Below are positions 45,253 to 57,607 of a DNA stretch of 64,000 nucleotides, piece by piece; the stretch's first letter is position 1; every line of letters starts with the position of its first letter. The notes beneath the pieces were generated by a model. That model saw only the letters and a program-made list of their open reading frames with translations. It was not told the origin of the DNA and did not search any database. Made by a program: the position numbers and the translations under genes. This DNA is from Saccharina japonica (lineage: Eukaryota; Sar; Phaeophyceae; Laminariales; Laminariaceae), in NCBI GenBank assembly GCA_008828725.1, contig MEHQ01000605.1, positions 1,121,067 to 1,185,066 on the forward strand. Direction: 5' to 3'.

Positions 45253-45427
45253 CAGTACAGGCCCGCTCATAAGAAACCAGAAATCGTGCTTAGGCTGACT
45301 TTCTTACTTGAGAAAAGGGTGTGTCCCACACTAACTTGAGTATAATAGCTGTCGACTTTCTGATTTCCCCCGTAATGTTTAGGCTGAGTTTCTTGTGGGG
45401 CACTTTCATATGAGAGGGCCGGTAGTG
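45253..45427. mobile_element. Tc1/mariner-type MITE, 175 bp, copy 1
   Basis: TA|CAGTACAGGCCCGCTCATAA at the left and TATGAGAGGGCCGGTAGTG|TA at the right: imperfect terminal inverted repeats flanked by TA on both sides. Length and ends match 57435-57607. Confidence 0.72.
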
Positions 45428-46813
45428 TATGGCTAATGAGTAATATGCGAATGCTCCATACCATTTATTTAATATATCCATACCATTGCATTTCAACAAT
45501 CAGAAGAAACACATCTACTATAACTGGAGACAGACTAACCTTGTCGTCCATTTCAGCGCATTGCGTAGTCACATAAATGCGAACGCGGCCTTGCCTAATA
45601 GTTTGTAATTACGAGTATTCGTATGTAATATTGGCTTTAAATAGCCGAGTGTGATTGAATCCATGCATCTTGGTGCCGTACGCGGCAGTGCCGTAGAGCT
45701 GGAATATGCCAGAGGTACATGGTACCCTATAACACCCAACCACAATCATGGTTGGTGTCATCACAACGACAACGTGCGTGCAGAGCAAAGCATTGCAAGC
45801 TTGTTTACAGGTTGCATACAGTTACGGTCTGTTTTTTAAAGAATTGACAGTTTGACGTTCAGAGACCCAAGACTTGTTTTGAAGGCGTAGTAAAGTTGTG
45901 TTTTGTTTAAGATGCGTGTCTTGTCCTCTGAGCGCCCTTCAGCAGCTGTCTTTTGTAAACGGGAAAACACGATTTTATGGGTACATCTTCTCAGTCGTTA
46001 CCGCGTTTCTGATTCAACAGATCTCCAATAAGACAGTTGCTATCGGATTGTCTATGTCTAGCGACAAATAAATTCGTTCAAATATCGATTTTGAACACAC
46101 CGATGAGGTCCTGAAAAAAACAATGGGAAATGGCTGGCGGTTTCGGGGGCGGTGGGCTGGATATCCGGTTGAAAGGATTTGATAGAAATTATAGAAAAAA
46201 TATAATGGCAACCCCGCCAGGAACGTCCACACTGCAATAAGAATAACGCGAGTGAGTGTTGTACATCTGTGCTGTACTTTTATCCGCATTTCTTGTGTTC
46301 GGCGTTTCTCAATCTACCTCGTGTTTTATCTTATTTGAGCGTCGATTGTTGACTTTTGTTAGGGTGGTTGTTTTATTCTTGTCCGCCCCGTTTGAGATGA
46401 ATTCTTCGACGGAATGCCATATACTCGTAGTTTTCGTGGAAGGCCGAAATTCTCAATTTGGAACTGATGATGTGAGGTTTTATAGCCCGCCCCTAACTTT
46501 AGTGTCTAACATGCATTGGGCGTGCTGAATATGCGAACGACCTACGAACGAAGAGACCGTGCTGAAGCTTCCCCGTATTGGGTATTGCTGCAGTGTAGCA
46601 GTATGACGTCGGTAGTTGAACTGTCTGGTCGTGGTGTGGCGATGTTGCAAGCTGTGTGATGTCCACAATTCAAAAGCACGAACGCGGAGATGGCGCCAGA
46701 GGTTTCGTAAATGGGGTACAGAGAGAACAGTTTGTGGTCCTTGGTTGGCTCAAATCTCGGCAACATAGGTTAAACCACTATTATATACGAATGCGTCGGA
46801 AAAGTCGTCGAAT

Positions 46814-46899
46814 CTATTTTTTCCTGTCCCGTCTCAAGAAACTAGCAACAAACAAGGTGTGAAGCTGCAAAATCGCACGGCTCATAGAGTGTGTCGTAC
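46814..46899 (-). CDS. Possible terminal exon of an unrecognised gene
   Basis: 86 nt to TAG; acceptor GGCCGTGGCAG. Encodes TTHSMSRAILQLHTLFVAS and then FLRRDRKK. Its start phase (two bases) fits the one-base end of the exon at 47098-47171, giving Cys at the junction. No domain recognised. Confidence 0.4.
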
Positions 46900-47097
46900 C
46901 TGCCACGGCCATAAAACTAAACAAATATAGAGCGGTAACTCGCTCGTTTTTAAATCCCAATAAAACTCGATTACTTGCCGGCCACGATCTAATATATTGA
47001 CCGATATATATATACGGCAAACAGCCCACAACTGTATTGTGTAGTCAAGGCGTTGCAAGAACTACTGGCCATATATATACGTAGGATAGCTACTCAC

Positions 47098-47171
47098 AGC
47101 CGTACAGGTCGAGGAGGGGAACGACGAATGAGTACTGACGGGAGTCCTCTACGGCCAGACGACGGAATTCA
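47098..47171 (-). CDS. Probable exon of an unrecognised gene (EFRRLAVEDSRQYSFVVPLL)
   Basis: 74 nt; acceptor CGATACAG, donor GTGAGT. The translation EFRRLAVEDSRQYSFVVPLL then DLYG looks like a folded protein and has both splice sites intact. Unknown family. Confidence 0.5.
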
Positions 47172-48124
47172 CTGTATCGTTTGAATGCCATCAATACGTT
47201 AGCGCGTTTAACGGTATATGGCCAGTTTGTTGCGTTGTTCGTCGGGATAAGGGTGCACGTTTATCAAACACCGGTGGTCGTAGTGCATATAAGAAGTTCC
47301 TAAAGTTCACATCCTGACAATGTGTACCAGATGGATTCTACCCCTGCCGCAGCAAGCATCCCGAGTGGGCACTTTACTATTACTTGGAGTATTGTTGAAG
47401 TATCGTAGGAAATGGGTGGGCACATAACATCAGCAGCCCATCAGAGAAAATAGCTGGTACACTTGGTCGCGACCACCTGTCGATAACTCTTTCTTTAAAT
47501 GCGAAGGGGAACAGTGTCGTATCAGCATGGGATTCGAACCCAGAAGAATAAATAACGCTATCGAAGCATTAGCCGTGAAGCTTTCAACCGACGCAATGTA
47601 CAACCGACACCACAGAAAGGGTTCAATTCTCGTGCCGCTCTCGGGTATTTAACTACAAGAAAACCGCGGGATGTACATGAACCCACGCGATGTTTGTGCC
47701 GTGTAACAATAACGCACCCCCAGGGGATATATTTGGACAGCCATGGCTGCCGTCTATGAAGCAAGTACGGGATACGATTAAGTATCATGTTGCTAACGGG
47801 AGAGGTCTAGACTGACGTCATGCAAGCGAGTGGATCCAGCAGCGCCAGAAGGTTGTGTCGAGCAGGGCGATGGTGATGACTATGCACAGACGTTGACGCC
47901 GCAGAATTTTGGCGTGTTTAACAAGACGCTCACTTGCGACGGATGAGTGCTCAGCAGTAAAAGGGGGACCGGTCCCGGTCGAGATCGTGGAAGGGTGTTT
48001 TCACTGTGTTCTCGTTAGGTGGTCTAGACTAGCTTGGTGTTCAGGTTGGCCTGTGCGGTGACGGAATAGCAATTAAAGTGGAAGGGGTCCACTTGAACCC
48101 CACTTTAGACAATAAACAACTTAC

Positions 48125-48208
48125 TGATACCGTGCGTCAGGCGCTTGTCGAACAGGGAGCGAAATAAGTCGGAAATATGACCGTAGTCCACGCCGCTGCA
48201 GGGTTCGC
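48125..48208 (-). CDS. Probable exon of an unrecognised gene (GVDYGHISDLFRSLFDKRLT)
   Basis: Acceptor CGGCAG (or CTGCAG, moving the edge to 48195), donor A|GTAAGT. Translation EPCSG, VDYGHISDLFRSLFDKRLT, HGI. Its phase-1 end does not join directly to the exon at 47098-47171, so an exon is missing between them or they belong to different genes. Confidence 0.45.
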
Positions 48209-48988
48209 CTGCCGCGATACCCCCACGCTGAATTTCAATATTTGGCTGGGGGGAGGGGCAACAGAGACGACCACCGACAAAGTAAACAGCTAGAATACCC
48301 TAGTATGAGATAGCCTACAGAAATAGTAGCTGACGTTGATAGTACTGGTCCAAGTCGCAACATGCATTATCCTCTGATTTGGCGCCAACCATGCCGGTAC
48401 AACTGCCTGGGTATATGACAAGGGTTTTTACTTGGGTGAAGCGAGAGGAAAAGATGTCGATCGAGAACAACCCGTGATGTCTGGAGGCGTGGCTGCGCAT
48501 TAGCCAAACCGGACATTCGGCGACTCGCACGTGGGAGAAGCCACGAGAAAAACAGTGGGGGGCGTTCTACTGGAATGCGTGTCCGACCTCTATGCCGACG
48601 ACATCATCAATACGAAACGGAGGAGGTTGGACGGGACAACTATGCTGTTGGTTCTGGCCTGCAAAGCTGTAAAGGCCCTTTTGCCAGGACGGTACATGGT
48701 ATATCACGTCCTGAGAAGTAGAAGGTGGACAACATCGAAGGGGGCACCAAGGCCGGTGTTCAACTATACGGCTGAACACGGACTGTGTGGACCACTTCGT
48801 CGCAGCTCCATTATCTCGGATATTTTACCTCGATGAACGTACTTGATTTGGATCTAGTTCCAAGTGTGAAGGGGGGCCAGCCTATTCTGCCGTGTACGGC
48901 GGAAACTACCGGGACGACGCGCCAGGGATTGACTAACCTCTGCGAGTCAAACTAGCTAAAGACAGCACGAAATCTAACTTAAAATGAC

Positions 48989-49135
48989 TTATCGGAGGGT
49001 TCCTTTCATGACGAGGGCGACAATCGTTTCGATCTGATCGCAGAACGCCGCCGGTCGTCTGGCAATGCGCGTACTCAAGCAAGGTCGTAAGATGCTGCGC
49101 CGACTTCGGGCAGGAATACTGACTTTTCGAGGGAC
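48989..49135 (-). CDS. Possible terminal exon (RPAAFCDQIETIVALVMKGT)
   Basis: 147 nt to TAA; acceptor TTCTCTCAG after a pyrimidine tract. The last half reads RPAAFCDQIETIVALVMKGT then LR. Phase 0 start fits the phase 0 end of the 49746-49820 exon. Two other frames are also partly open, so the frame is uncertain. Confidence 0.3.
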   Translation of the reverse strand, partial: VPRKVSIPARSRRSILRPCLSTRIARRPAAFCDQIETIVALVMKGTLR

Positions 49136-49745
49136 CTGAGAGAACAATTGGTACATGCTGTGTTTTGGCTGTCGTTTCCGTACACTTAGAATCCCCGCTT
49201 GAGCAGTTGTACGCCTAACTCAAACCTTGGATTGGGAAAGCAAACAAGATTGGGTAGTTCCGTTGATGAGGAACCCCTCTAGCCAAACCTTTTCTGGGTG
49301 AAAAGTGCAACTGTACAGTAGACGGCGCATGTATGAACATTCAGAGGCGTGCTCTCGGCTAGCGCGGTGGGTGTTCACTGTGTCGAATATGCAATATATG
49401 TAACATGCCCCCGCAATGTGGATTTACAGGTCACATACTTCCGAGAGAAGAAATGCTAACCGCAACGTCGGTATTTTTCGGTCCTTTTCATACAACGTAA
49501 CCGTGTTGCAACGCCACTATCTAGCCCTCCTACTATCGTTCCTACGATGGCGTCCACGATAAAGGGGTTTGGAGGCGTTGGAGATGGCTCAGCAGACTGG
49601 GCCGCACGAGTGTTTCCGCCTAAGTCCAACAGAACGCCTGGGCGACAACAAGGCGACTGATTGCCGATGCCGGTGTGACTGTCGCGGTACGTCCACCGAT
49701 GATGCGGTCGTGCAGCGCAACGGTGCTGGCGACGAGGAGACCTAC

Positions 49746-49820
49746 CGTTTTCTTCATCGTGTGCAGCTCCAGCAACTCGATCAGCATCGCCAGATGCGCG
49801 TGTAACCGGGTGATGGCAAT
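49746..49820 (-). CDS. Probable exon, amphipathic helix (IAITRLHAHLAMLIELLELH)
   Basis: 75 nt (or 78); acceptor GATCCAGCAG after TTTCTTCCTGT, donor GTAGGT. Encodes IAITRLHAHLAMLIELLELH then TMKKT, a strongly amphipathic helix. A longer 194-codon frame overlaps it in another frame and looks non-coding. Unknown family. Confidence 0.4.
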
Positions 49821-50135
49821 CTGCTGGATCACAGGAAGAAATTACTCCTGGTGCGCAACTCGGGTACAGGCGACGAGTTGACTGCAGAGTCGTTGGGAAC
49901 AGATTATAATGCCTTCTCGAAAACTTCAGCTGGAGCACGGGGCCAACCTCTCTATACACTCGGCTAGGTAGATTGACTAAATTCATTAACAAGAGATGAA
50001 CAAGTGTCAATATATGCGTCGTAGTCGGCCCTGTTCCCAACAGCGGTTATGTGTTACGGCTGGCGTAAGAACCTGCATGTCTAGACATCAGTAGAAAAAC
50101 CGGTCAATATCACAGTGGATATTCCCAAAACTCAC

Positions 50136-50234
50136 AAGAGGGCAGGATGTTGATAGGATAATATCCATCTTCCTTTGAGATCCAGTCCAGGTGATAAACT
50201 ATGTGAGCGTGCATCTGGGTGGTGTGGCATTCAG
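50136..50234 (-). CDS. Possible exon (MHAHIVYHLDWISKEDGYYP)
   Basis: 99 nt; acceptor CACTCTTAG, donor GTGAGT. Translation ECHTTQ, MHAHIVYHLDWISKEDGYYP, INILPS. It may belong to the same unknown gene as the exons to its left. Confidence 0.33.
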
Positions 50235-50819
50235 CTAAGAGTGTGGCAGGGGGTGGTAGTATGTAGCCTGCGCACCGAGAACTCGACTTGGTAAGTAATG
50301 TCATTATGTTGCATCTGTGGGCTGCTCCAACATGATTACCATACAGACGAACACATTACCGCCCTTCGCCAGGAATCGCCACGACGTTAGCTATTTCTGT
50401 CAGGAAGTGTTATACTAACAAACCAATTCCTCAATATGTTTATATGTATAAAATTGTGGAATATATCAACTATATCTCGTTGTAGATCAATCATCGAACG
50501 GGCAGTTTGCATGGCAGCGCAGCTGTTTGTTCTCGAGTTTGAAACAGTTTCATCTGTTTCTTTTCCGGTCTTCGGGTTACTGCTTCAGCGATATAAAGTT
50601 TTGTTTTAACCGACCCCTGGCATCAAAAGCTGTCGTTGACAACACCTGATGCTGCGGGTGGTTCCTAAGTCGACGCTCTTCACTAGAATGCCGTCAGAGC
50701 TGCGCTGCGGTATATGAAAGCTATGCTACACTGGTGCCAGTAATAGCTACATATTAGGACGTTGTACGTGACTTCATGAAAATAATCCAAGTGAAGTGGA
50801 AAACGTTGCGCCTCGGATC

Positions 50820-51720
50820 ACCTAGCACTCTGCTAACACGCGTCTAACACTTGGAGCCGAACACAGCTGCTTGACAATGCCCGTCTGGCATAGAGTTACC
50901 AGTGGAGTATCAATCGCACACCGTGGCAATATTATGAAACATGCATACCAGCGAACGTTGTAGCGTTATAGTGCGTTAAAATATTAAATTTCCTTTACGT
51001 TTTGACTGCTCTGGTACGGTCACATAGTGTTACACCGTGATTGGTACGCGTACAAACATCTTAACACATTGTTAGGGTGTGTCCAGACTCATACGGTATC
51101 AACCTAACACGCAGTGTGGTAACTATCCGCCAACTCGGAAACATCCTGCGTAACATGTTGTTATGATGTAGGAGGCTCTACGCATCACACATTATGGAAG
51201 GGTTCAGGGTAGAATTGGACATAATTTAACAACGCTTGTGATGTTTTCCGTAACACAAAAATCACGTCATTCAAACGTTATTCGAGCCCCCCATATGTAT
51301 ACACAAGGTTGGAAGACGCATGTAAGGTAAGTTGACTTGAAACTTGGTCGCGGTGAACTCGTTAAGATGTGACATACAAAATTGAGGAGTGTGTATAAAA
51401 ACGTAATCAGGTTTCTCGCATTGGCGATCTGACTGTAACATTCAGTTATCTCGTTCCCACAAATAACAACTGGACGTAACACTATGTTACGACGTTGCGG
51501 TTGGATCTGCCATTTCTGTAACACATTTTTGGATCTGCCATTACTGTAACACATTGTTGCTATGTTTCCGCTGTGGACTCTTGGGTAAATCATACCTAAT
51601 ATGTGTTATCAGCGTTACAGTTGGACCTGTTACTGCTCTAACCATATATTGCTCTTTTTATGGTTTTTTTTTACTATTATTGGGTACGCAACATGTGTTA
51701 TCAGTGTTTCACTTTAAATG
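50820..51720. repeat. Degenerate palindromic satellite (AACAcaNTGTTA type), left block
   Basis: Scattered GTAACAC, AACACATTGTTA, GTTACACTATGTTACG and TGTTATCAGCGTTAC motifs every 30-80 bp. Same family as 56405-57250. Degenerate; the hAT element begins 180 bp further right. Confidence 0.6.
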
Positions 51721-51898
51721 GGGTTGTGGAGTAACGTCATGTCCCACGATTTATTGGATCCCAACGTATCCCTTCGCACCCGGAGACACCTACAGCAGTT
51801 TCCCCTAAATGGTAGGACAACTTATCACCCCCGTCAGATGACGACAGTATAGCGTCCGCAGTATAAAATCGCTTACATTATTTTAAACCATCAAAAAG

Positions 51899-53441
51899 CA
51901 AGGACTATCATGGTGCCGCAGGCACCGTGTGGGACGGGACGGGAGTCCTTTGCCCGCCGCAGGCGGAAAAAAATGAGGCTCCCGTTGTCAACGGGACGAG
52001 ATCCCATCGTCAGTTTTTCTGCTCCCGTTGTGACGGGATGGGACGGGACAATTTTCGTCTAGACGGGACGGGAACGGGACGGGAAATGTTTCACATGCTT
52101 TCTAGACGGGACGGGAACGGAAGGGAAGATGGGAGCTTTTTATTGATGGGGACGGGATGGGAATCGAATATGGCTCCGATCTTTCAGACGGGATGGGATG
52201 GGACTATCACGTTCTATAGTGGGACGGGAAACAATGGGAAAATTGCCATTGTCGATGGGAAAGACAACGGGAAACGCAATGGGAAAACTGCCAGTGTCGA
52301 TGGGAAAGACAAGGGGAAGCCCACTAGGGATATGTGGGACGTTCTCAACGGGACATATATGCTCAACGGGACGTACACCCCACCCCCCCCAAGCCTCGTT
52401 ACGAACTAGTAGTGTCTACAGCCGTGTACACCGACACACTTCACGTTCTTCTTGTCCACAGCTGGCTCAAACTCCACGCAATACTTCAAAATCCCTGACG
52501 TCTGCTTGTTTTTCCCAACGCCTGCACCCATCCTATTCACGGGAGTACCACTGATCGCAAATTACCGACTTGGCTGTGCCGGAGGCTCAGCAGCCGAACC
52601 ACCACGGGCCGATTCCACCATGAGAACGTGTGTGTGGCGCGTGTGTGGTGTGTGGTGCGTCTCTCTCCAAAAGTGAAACAAAAAAAAATGGGAGAGCTCA
52701 GCGTACCACAACAATAAATAATTTAATCCAAGATTTTAGGTGTACCTCTTCGGACTTGTGTATCCTTTCCCTGCTAAGTGTACGTGTTCTTTAGGATTCT
52801 CTGATGGCTCTAGCACTTTTGTGACCACGGGCCGTGATCTTGCTAGATCAGACTATAGGGATTAGCAACTGAAACGAGTTTAATGTGAAGACAACAACAA
52901 CAACAACAAGATTCACCTTGGATTCACATACTGTATAGAAAATATGAATATATACAACTTCCACTGAAACTGCGAAGCAACACGTAAGTGGGAAGTGCAA
53001 ATGGGAGATTTGGGAGGTTGAGTGGGAAGCGCAAATGGGAGGAAGATGGCAACTGACAATGGGAGCAGCATGTCCACAATGGTCATCATGGGAACGGGAG
53101 TACGTGCGGGGATAGTGGGACGGGAAGCAAGTGGGACGGTATAAATTATCCTGCCAACGGGATGGGAAGTAATGGGACGGGAGAAAGTATCCTGCCAACG
53201 GGATGCGAAGTGATGGGACGGGAGAAAGTATCCGACGATGGGATGGGAAGCAAGGTGGGGACGGGAGGACGGGAGGATACTAATTCGGCCATATGGGACG
53301 GAAATTGGTAGGAAAAACATGATGGGATGGGACGGGAGGTCGTGAACGGGAGACATTTCACGATGGGACGGGACGGGAATACCCGTCCCGTCCCGTTCTC
53401 TATGGGAATTCACGTCCCGTTGACTTCCATGATAGTCCTTG
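51899..53441. mobile_element. hAT-type DNA transposon, 1.54 kb, non-autonomous, with 8-bp target-site duplication
   Basis: The terminal inverted repeat CAAGGACTATCATGG (51899-51913) is mirrored at 53427-53441. Both ends are flanked by the identical 8-mer TCAAAAAG (51891-51898 and 53442-53449). Eight-base duplications and ends starting CA..G are hallmarks of the hAT superfamily. The interior has long GGGACGGGA-type runs (51930-52380 and 52980-53400) around a unique core. No transposase frame is present, so it would need a transposase made elsewhere. Confidence 0.88.
51930..52380. repeat. GGGACGGGA variable repeat inside the hAT element, left block
   Basis: Dozens of GGGACGGGA, GGGATGGGA and GGGAAGGGA units without strict period. 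Runs of G triplets could form quadruplex structures. A similar block is at 52980-53400. Confidence 0.9.
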
Positions 53442-53639
53442 TCAAAAAGGGTATATTGAGGATTGATCCCCGCAATCGAAACGACTTCAATAATTGTGGA
53501 AACCCCCCCAGTATGTTTCTCATCTACCAGGTATAAGACCACTAATTTATCAATCTTTAACGCTTTATAACTGAGTCCGCATACTTGAAAGCACGAGCTT
53601 ACACAGCAGTAACGGATGATACATGTTCGATTGGGGATG

Positions 53640-53990
53640 CTCGTTATCTGTAACTCGTGTTACTGCTCCATAACTTGCTCACTAACCAACACATTCACGT
53701 TGTATTCGTGTTCTATCGATCAGTATGTTTTATACCTAACAACTCGTGTGTTTCGATGCGTATTTACTAGCGACGAGCCACCGACTAAAACAAGGTAACA
53801 GCACGCAGTTGACAGAACGAGATCTACTTAACACGATGACACTTTGTTGCGCAACCTCCTGCTAATATCGTAACGCGCTATTATTAGCACTATACCACAA
53901 CCTCCAGAAAGCAGTTGACGTAGTAACGTATAATGTTCAATAACAAACTGCGCTGAGCGCTGGAATTAAAATGGAACGTTAAGTGACATT
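53640..53990. repeat. Degenerate palindromic satellite, block right of the hAT element
   Basis: GTAACTCGTGTTACTG, AACACATTCACG, GTAACGCGC and CGTAGTAACG motifs continue the satellite seen left of the element, suggesting insertion into an existing array. Confidence 0.45.
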
Positions 53991-54174
53991 TTATCCGAGA
54001 TATGAAAACGTCGTACATTATTCATGCTCCACAGGGACCCATCCAGAATGTTTCCGGGGATACCCCAATATCATCCACGTTTTTTTGTTTTGTTATATTT
54101 GCTAATGCCAGTGGGTGATTGAACTGAATGGATTTTCTAAACGTTTAAACAGGAAACACAGTAAAGTCATTTGG

Positions 54175-54495
54175 GGCAGTGTCGTTTGGCGGGGCGGAGC
54201 GGCTCATATAGAGCCCACATATCACGGGCTACGGCCCGCCCCCTCAAATACGAAAAGGCTGAGCCGCGTCACGGCCAGGGTCATCAAAGGTTCGGAGTAT
54301 TGGCCGCGGCCCAACCCAAGTAGTCACACTTTCAAATTATCACGGCCTGGCCCGGTCCGGCTCGGCCCATTAGTTTTCAAACGTCCCCGCCCAGCGCGGC
54401 CCGCCCCGCCCCGCCCCGGCTCATCGCCATTGTCAGTTCGGCCCGGCCTGGCCCGGCCCGGCCCAGCTCGGGCAAACGGCCCATGGCCAGCCCTG
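54175..54495. repeat. GC-rich CGGCCC repeat segment, possible second hAT-like relic
   Basis: Runs of GGCCCGGCCC and CCGCCCCGCCCCGG. The right end, read inverted, is CAGGGCTGGCCATGGGCC, like many hAT ends, but no matching left end or 8-bp duplication is found. Confidence 0.4.
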
Positions 54496-54599
54496 GGAGA
54501 TTCATGTCGAACCAGCCTGTGCATACGTGTGAGTTCTTCACATAAAACCGTTCTTTGAAACAAAATCGTTTTCTCGTGAAGAATACACGCACGTACGTA

Positions 54600-56404
54600 C
54601 GTACAGGCCTGGTTCGACGTGAATATCCCCCAGAAAACTCGAGTCAGAACGTAGGGGGTAGGTCGTGAAAGTTTTCACGCTTCTTAAACGAATATTAAAC
54701 GTATTCTGATTGTTTTGTTTTTCGTCAGATATTTGACTTGTTATCTAATTTTGATTTTTATGTCTCTGAAATTAACTATATTCCCGACGAAAAGTATGAA
54801 ACAAAAAAGTTTTGTGAAGGCCTCGGCAGGGGCCAAAGGAACACGGTTGCTAGATTACAGGACTTGTAAAAACTAATGTGCACAGTTGGGCTTTTGGGGG
54901 CGGAAAACACGCGTACTTAGCGGCCGCCTGGTAACTACCCAATTCCAGTATCGGATCTGCTCCGGGCGTCAACGTGTAGTTGATATTCGCCCTGCGCAGC
55001 GAGATATTGGAATACCTGCGCGCCTGTTTATTCAGGCATGGCTTGAAGTACCTGGAACCCTCTCTTTCAGACAAAATAGAGACCAAGACGCAATTCGCTA
55101 CCGAAACGTTTGACTGTTCCATGCCATTGGTAAGGACCGTGGTCGGTCGAGACACATACTTGCCGCTATCTCCAGACCTACCTAGGTCCTCAACCGAATA
55201 TATATATGTGGGCTGTGTCACGCTTTTCCGCTGCATGTGACGGTCAGTATGATACCAATTACAGGTGATATTGTATGAGAGGTTGCAACCGGCGGTTGTA
55301 GTTTGACTTGAAACATAGCTTGTAGCGTCGTTCGGTTGCCGTGCTGATCCTGGTTTGTGGCCCGGTAAACGCTGGAGAGACGGGGAGAGTTCCCGTGGGA
55401 ATGCTCCTTGTTTTATGTTTTCAACCGTTTTTGTTTGTACGGAATTTAGCAAATCGATGTTTGATCCAGATTTTATGGCACAGGAATGGAAACCGACGGA
55501 AAATCAGTCTTATCCACGGCAACTCAATATTTCGCGTCGGTCAACTGTTGAACCGGGACCGTGGGAAATGTATTTGCACGGGAACGGAAAAACAAATATA
55601 TGTCCCGTGAAACCCCGTGGGGGTTTCCTAGAGAAAGGCTCTGGTTTAATGACTTTGGAATATAGCCCGTTCTACAAATTTTAACTCAGGGCATTGTTGG
55701 ACACAACCGGCGTGTGAATTGTCGCCTTGGTTCTTTCAGTACAGCCATCGGCAGAACCCACAAAAAAAAAGTACCGTTCTCAGATGGTTACTACTGTAGT
55801 AGTAGTAGTAGTAGTAGTAGTAGAGGAAGTCGAAGTAGCCGCAGCCGGGGTAGTAGGGTGTACTGCAGTAGTATGAGATTAGTAGCATTGCTGCTGTAGC
55901 AATGCTCGTATTATACAGGAAGAGTGGCGTTACACGCATGGTAGTACGTGTAGAGTTGCCTTGACAGCGGTCTTGGTTTTGTAGACTTACAGCAGTGTTT
56001 TCAACTACAGTAGTTCAGAATCCAAGTGTAATTTTGATTTTGCCCACGTGCACCGAGCAAGATGCAGACCCTCTTATCGCTCCTTGACCCACGTATTCTG
56101 CCATATATTTAAAAGGCTTCACCTGATAGGTCGCTCTTTGTATGTAATTCCGCAAAGTGGGCGCGATAGGCAGGGACACGAATTCCAAGTATCTCACGCT
56201 CAAAAACGGATTGACCGACCAGACTGCGTAGCCATCCCCTTCAAAGCTGCACGCTCGACCGATGATAATTAGACAATCCACTAGACAACACAGGGCAGTG
56301 GCAGTATATTTTTATCAGAATGTATGTGGTGAAAGGGCTCAAACTGGGTTACGATATTTTGTGCCTGCACAATCCAATCCTGGCTGTGCGGCCCCTTTCT
56401 ACGC
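54600..56404. other. No gene supported; contains a short (TAG)n microsatellite
   Basis: A (GTA)n run of about 28 bp lies at 55795-55822. A 200-codon minus-strand frame at 55452-54850 has no recognisable motif and no splice context. Confidence 0.35.
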
Positions 56405-57250
56405 CGATATGTTCACACCTCGGAAAACGTAACACTCGGATAACGCTTATCTACGTTATGGGGCCTAACACGGGGACGTGGCAACGTACTAACATAGCGT
56501 TAAAACTGCAGGGGCAATCACGGTAACGCGGTAACACAGTGTTAACTGGAAACCCACGAATGTGCACACGCCTTAACGTTATGTTACAGGGTGATCCGTA
56601 CTTCAACTAACACTTTAACATAGTGTTAGGCTCTGGCCCAACACGTACGTTATCACTCTAACATTCCAAGATCAATATCTGCAGATTTACTAACACGATA
56701 ACATAATGTTACTGTCCACGGAGCGTTAGACATAACACACTAACATTGTGCTACCCTTCTAATGAGTGTTAATATTGTGTTACAAATAACACACTAACAT
56801 AACTCTAACATAATGTCCAGCACTACTAACACTACGTTATTCGGACCCCCAGTCTGATTGCCTTAAGGTCGGATAACGTAACATTTAACATACGTTAGAT
56901 ACGTTACAGTCTTAGCCGGCCGATACGTAACACTATGTTAGGGTGTTAGCCTAAATACCGAGGTCTGCCTAACATTATGTTACGGTGTTACTGTCAGTAA
57001 ATATCTGATTTTAACATTGTGTTAACATTGTGTTACTGTGTTACCATAATAATCAATCCGGGCGTAACATTATGTTACTGAGCTACCGTGGGGGCCGGAG
57101 TCAATCCAACGTAATGTTACTACGTTACCCTTTGGATCTTTCCACGCTCTAACATGTGTTACCTGTGTTAGGGGTAAAGCGGCGTCGCGGAGTAACATAA
57201 TGTAGCCGTGTTATCCATTTTTTCTGACATCCCAGTAACACAGTAGTTAC
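56405..57250. repeat. Palindromic satellite (TAACATAATGTTA), main block
   Basis: At least twenty copies of TAACAYAATGTTA or GTGTTACNGTGTTAC separated by 15-40 bp of unrelated sequence. The motif is itself a palindrome. No fixed unit length. Confidence 0.8.
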
Positions 57251-57434
57251 TACTACTGTAGTAATTTGCTCGTAGTGAATATCAGGGGCGACCTCAGTAC
57301 CTGCCTTAGTCAAATCTGCAATGCATCACACTGGGGGAATACTGATTGTGCTGAATCAACGCGAATGAACATCTACGTATACGTGCCGTCTAAGTTATAT
57401 ATTTTTATCTCAAGCAAAACATATCTTCAGCATA

Positions 57435-57607
57435 CAGTACAGGACACCTAATAAGAAACAGGCTGATAAGAAAGCCAGGCTGATATTTAAAGTAAATTAA
57501 GAAATTCGGGAGTCGTTATCTTGAAATTAGTGTAGAAAGCACCCTCTCTCGAATAAGAAATCTAGCCTGGACCAGATTTCCTGTTTCCTATTAGGTATCC
57601 TGTACTG
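57435..57607. mobile_element. Tc1/mariner-type MITE, 173 bp, copy 2 (best ends)
   Basis: TA|CAGTACAGGACACCTAATAA on the left and TTAGGTATCCTGTACTG|TA on the right; inverted repeats extend about 30 bp. Perfect TA duplication. Confidence 0.85.

Noticed and set aside
47521..47545. tRNA T-arm-like GGGTTCGAATCCC on the minus strand
   Set aside because: No matching acceptor stem, D arm or anticodon arm could be drawn.
48590..48640. LYADDI text on the plus strand suggesting reverse transcriptase
   Set aside because: No other reverse transcriptase motif in any frame nearby; chance match.
49456..50040. 194-codon minus-strand frame
   Set aside because: No domain, and its reading conflicts with the splice-supported helix exon at 49746-49820 in another frame.
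51927..52409. 160-codon frame with repeated GTG/DGT residues
   Set aside because: Translation of the GGGACGGGA repeat of the hAT element, not a protein.
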